Shown: positions 62,701 to 64,000 of the stretch, in pieces
Layout: the number at the start of each line of letters is the position of its first letter
Position numbering within the stretch: the stretch's first letter is position 1
Source of the DNA: Thalassobium sp.
GTDB lineage: Bacteria > Pseudomonadota > Gammaproteobacteria > Pseudomonadales > Oceanobacteraceae
Assembly (NCBI GenBank): GCA_002733205.1
Contig: NVUW01000001.1
Location: 558,001-622,000 of the forward strand
Direction of reading: 5' to 3'
DNA: 64,000 nucleotides
Translations under genes and position numbers: made by a program
Notes under the pieces: model-generated
What the model was told of the DNA's origin: nothing
The model's database searches: none
Seen by the model: only the letters and a program-made list of their open reading frames with translations

Positions 62701-64000
62701 CGCGGGATAGCGAACGGTCTTCGTTGGCTTCTTTCGCCACGCCCACCAGATTATGAATAAAGTTGTCGTACAGCTGACCAAATACCAGCATGTTCTGACA
62801 CACCTGGCTGAACTCGTAGCGCAGCTCATCGTGCAAAATGGCATCCAGAATGGTGATGTCCGGGTGCGCCGGGTTCTGAATGTTTTCCTGACGGAACTGA
62901 ATATAAGGGGCCAGCGCCTCTTCAATAATGCGGCGGTTGGCTTCCACTTTGATGCTGGCGATGCTGTTGGCCAACGCTTCGGTACGGGTGGAAAGCTTCA
63001 GGTCGGCGCGGATATTATCCGGGATCAGCTCATCTTTCAGAATGCTGTTCAGCGCGGTTGCCAGCGACTGCTTAAGCGCACCTTTGGCTTTTTCTTTGGC
63101 CAGTCCCTGGGTCAGTTCCTGACGGGTTTCGTGCGGCAATTGCTCGCGGATATAAGCGGCCAGCGGATGCGGGTTTTTTTCTATAAATTCAGCTACGGCA
63201 ACGGCATCGAGGATGTCATTGGCGCGCAGCAGAAAACGGCTTTGCTTGTAGTCTTCAAGGTAATCCATCAGTCCCTGGAAATTGACCGAAGCGTCGGATT
63301 TCCAGCGGTTAAACAGATACAGGCCAAGGTTGAAGCACAGTTCCTGCTTGGCCTTTAAATAGTTGTTTTTCGGCTCGCCGAAGAACAGACGGGCGATAGT
63401 GCTGCGGCTACCGTCACGGTCTTCGTATTTGCTCCAGAAATTTTTCCAGCTTTTGTGCAGGTTATCGTCGTAGACGATTTTTTCCGGGGCTTGCAGCCAG
63501 TTCTGGAATTTACGCTTGGATTCGCGCTGTAAACGGGACTGCAGCTGGCCTTCCGGTACTTCTTTTTCCGCCAGACGGCCGTAGTTTTCCAGGGTTGTGG
63601 AGTGAATACGGCGGCGCAGAGTGAGGTAGCGGGTGTAGCGATAGGTCAGACCGAACAGGTTAATGTGCTCGGTTGGCGTCTGCGCGAGGAAAAAGTTGGA
63701 ACCTTTTTGCAGCTTTTCCAGCTTCTCGGATGGTCGCAGAAAACGTTCAACGCTGCGCTGGTAGTGGTCCATCAGATATTTGCTGTGACGGGCAAATTCA
63801 GCGGCACTGGTTTCGATCGATTCAATACCGGTGGTAATGGCCTGATGCAGATTAAAACGTTTTTCATCGGCATCGGTCGGGGCGTAATCAATAATGCCAT
63901 CAATGATGCCGGCTTCACGCAATTCAAAACCGGAAACACCAACGTATTTTGCACATTCCTGCCATGAAAGGTTGTACTTGCGGGCAATGCTGGCCAGACC
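59771..64000 (-). CDS. Giant fused acyl-CoA carboxylase (carboxyltransferase - biotin carboxylase - BCCP), 5' end outside window
   Basis: At least 1409 residues. The frame is still open at base 64000, and the apparent TTG start at 63922 is internal. The first 570 visible residues are helical and match nothing I know. Next is an AccD-like carboxyltransferase (about 600-800: GVVTGIGTIKIGEREQQVGA, CFVSSGGMQTKEGAAALFSM, CTGGAQASF). Then a biotin carboxylase (about 830-1290) has KVLIHARGCTAVKLIRKAQE, ATP-grasp glycine loop KAVHGGGGKGIQVV and MEMNTRLQVEHPVTE. The C-terminal BCCP has the biotin site EAMKM, lysine at 59942-59944. No alpha-type carboxyltransferase is visible. It should carboxylate acetyl- or another acyl-CoA in one polypeptide. 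Confidence 0.92.
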   Translation of the reverse strand, partial: GLASIARKYNLSWQECAKYVGVSGFELREAGIIDGIIDYAPTDADEKRFNLHQAITTGIESIETSAAEFARHSKYLMDHYQRSVERFLRPSEKLEKLQKGSNFFLAQTPTEHINLFGLTYRYTRYLTLRRRIHSTTLENYGRLAEKEVPEGQLQSRLQRESKRKFQNWLQAPEKIVYDDNLHKSWKNFWSKYEDRDGSRSTIARLFFGEPKNNYLKAKQELCFNLGLYLFNRWKSDASVNFQGLMDYLEDYKQSRFLLRANDILDAVAVAEFIEKNPHPLAAYIREQLPHETRQELTQGLAKEKAKGALKQSLATALNSILKDELIPDNIRADLKLSTRTEALANSIASIKVEANRRIIEEALAPYIQFRQENIQNPAHPDITILDAILHDELRYEFSQVCQNMLVFGQLYDNFIHNLVGVAKEANEDRSLSRDSVKTLLDKSLAEATEGDSYTAQERESFNHWLSYFIKSNQRGDFLKSVEEWKKLAFPRLSDTLFVVITFIFEKLLPEYHEAEQDGKTYNGRINPVSIGRRKDFWNRLTMAYHDLLIQQVLDDTKRQKKTSAQAIIERFFNDFEELNASLMSADPVAFPGFRSSIESALKKDIKPCGVVTGIGTIKIGEREQQVGALVSNLDFQAGAFDMASAEKFCKLMVECARQHLPIVCFVSSGGMQTKEGAAALFSMAVVNDRITRFVRDNDLPIVIFGFGDCTGGAQASFVTHPLAQTYYFSGTNMPFAGQIVVPSYLPSTCTLSNYLSVSPKSMDGLVSHPFFDNLDDRLRAIDPDMPVARFSVDDVLDRVLQGYVTAERMAPDTGANASKLKKYGKIDKVLIHARGCTAVKLIRKAQENDIKVILIASDPDMESVPVDMLGPEDRVVCIGGNTPDESYLNAKSVLRIAHHENVDALHPGIGFLSESSQFAALCGNHDINFVGPPVSSMETMGNKSNAINTAMRVNVPVVPGSHGILTSSANAAAVADEIGYPVLLKAVHGGGGKGIQVVHSPDKIHALFHQISTEAKAAFGNGDVYLEKYVTSLRHIEVQVLRDSHGNTKILGLRDCSVQRNNQKIFEESGSTMLPRDLEQAAYDFAAKLSDAVKYVGAGTVEFIFDLHANTIYFMEMNTRLQVEHPVTELVSGIDIVSTQFRIAEGDSIADLKPVAKGYAIEVRVNAEKAVRKGDDVEFVPTPGLIRDCVLPQEDYVELIAMAAPGKQVSPFYDSMVVQIICYGKDRNDTIAKMREYLERVRITGVCTNIPLLKRVLDDKVFQDGVYDTTYLPQFLDRIDVDALIKDIEDAADMSANAVDAAALKIEGSDELKVLSPSTSIFYGSSSPSEPAFVKEGDIIGVDHTLCLMEAMKMFTPLSLKQFNRAGTELYPAGQKFKVTRIMNSDGQQVNQGDLLFVVKPINDSENAA

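Overview
The window looks like chromosome of a heterotrophic marine gammaproteobacterium, most likely from the Oceanospirillales or a Pseudomonas-like relative. The support is a sigma-54/NasR-type nitrate assimilation region, RecBCD, an AraC regulator with a membrane domain, REP-like palindromes (one close to the Pseudomonas type) and a fused multidomain acyl-CoA carboxylase. The lineage is inferred from gene content only. I see no tRNA, rRNA, CRISPR array, transposase or phage genes.

Positions 1-21,339 are a nitrate assimilation region. On the minus strand lies the catalytic nitrate reductase (nasA, cut by the window edge). Divergent from it is a double-receiver diguanylate cyclase, followed by nirB-nirD-narK and a PP2C-phosphatase/Ser-Thr-kinase fusion. 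A short drug-transport island (DMT exporter, MocR regulator, SMR pump; 10,660-13,651) interrupts the region. Then a minus-strand operon reads nrtA-nrtB-nrtD-like ATPase-outer membrane porin-FAD/NADH subunit, with the NIT-ANTAR antiterminator gene nasR upstream of it. Leaders of nasA, nrtA and nirB each carry a stem-loop with a six-base loop having A at position 1 and G at position 4, the signature of ANTAR protein targets. Two of them continue into a U-tract terminator. A sigma-54 type -24/-12 element sits just upstream of each leader (weaker for nasA). So the regulator, its RNA targets and the promoter class can all be read from the window.

Positions 21,641-27,306 hold a minus-strand set: an AraC regulator with an N-terminal membrane domain, a beta-helix lipoprotein, and two paralogous di-haem CxxCH lipoproteins. 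This is a family pair of unknown function known from other bacteria. Here it has a duplicated cytochrome and an intrinsic terminator embedded in the first codons of the second copy. It is the best candidate for an uncharacterised system. Positions 27,572-36,250 carry ygiQ, an orphan methyltransferase, a nitroreductase and a Fur-box-preceded iron uptake operon (TonB receptor, small membrane protein, PepSY reductase).

Positions 36,290-37,620 are AT-rich, with three small minus-strand ORFs and at least one convincing integron attC site: an integrase-less cassette remnant. Then come alanine dehydrogenase, a REP cluster and recC-recB-recD. Next is an operon of ribbon-helix-helix protein, PspA-like protein, YqiJ-like protein and YqiK flotillin, probably a membrane-integrity module, followed by an AsmA/DUF748 protein. 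The right end has a dipeptidase, a PrcB-domain lipoprotein bracketed by copies of a dispersed palindrome, a chemoreceptor and a giant carboxylase (carboxyltransferase-biotin carboxylase-BCCP) that runs off the right edge.
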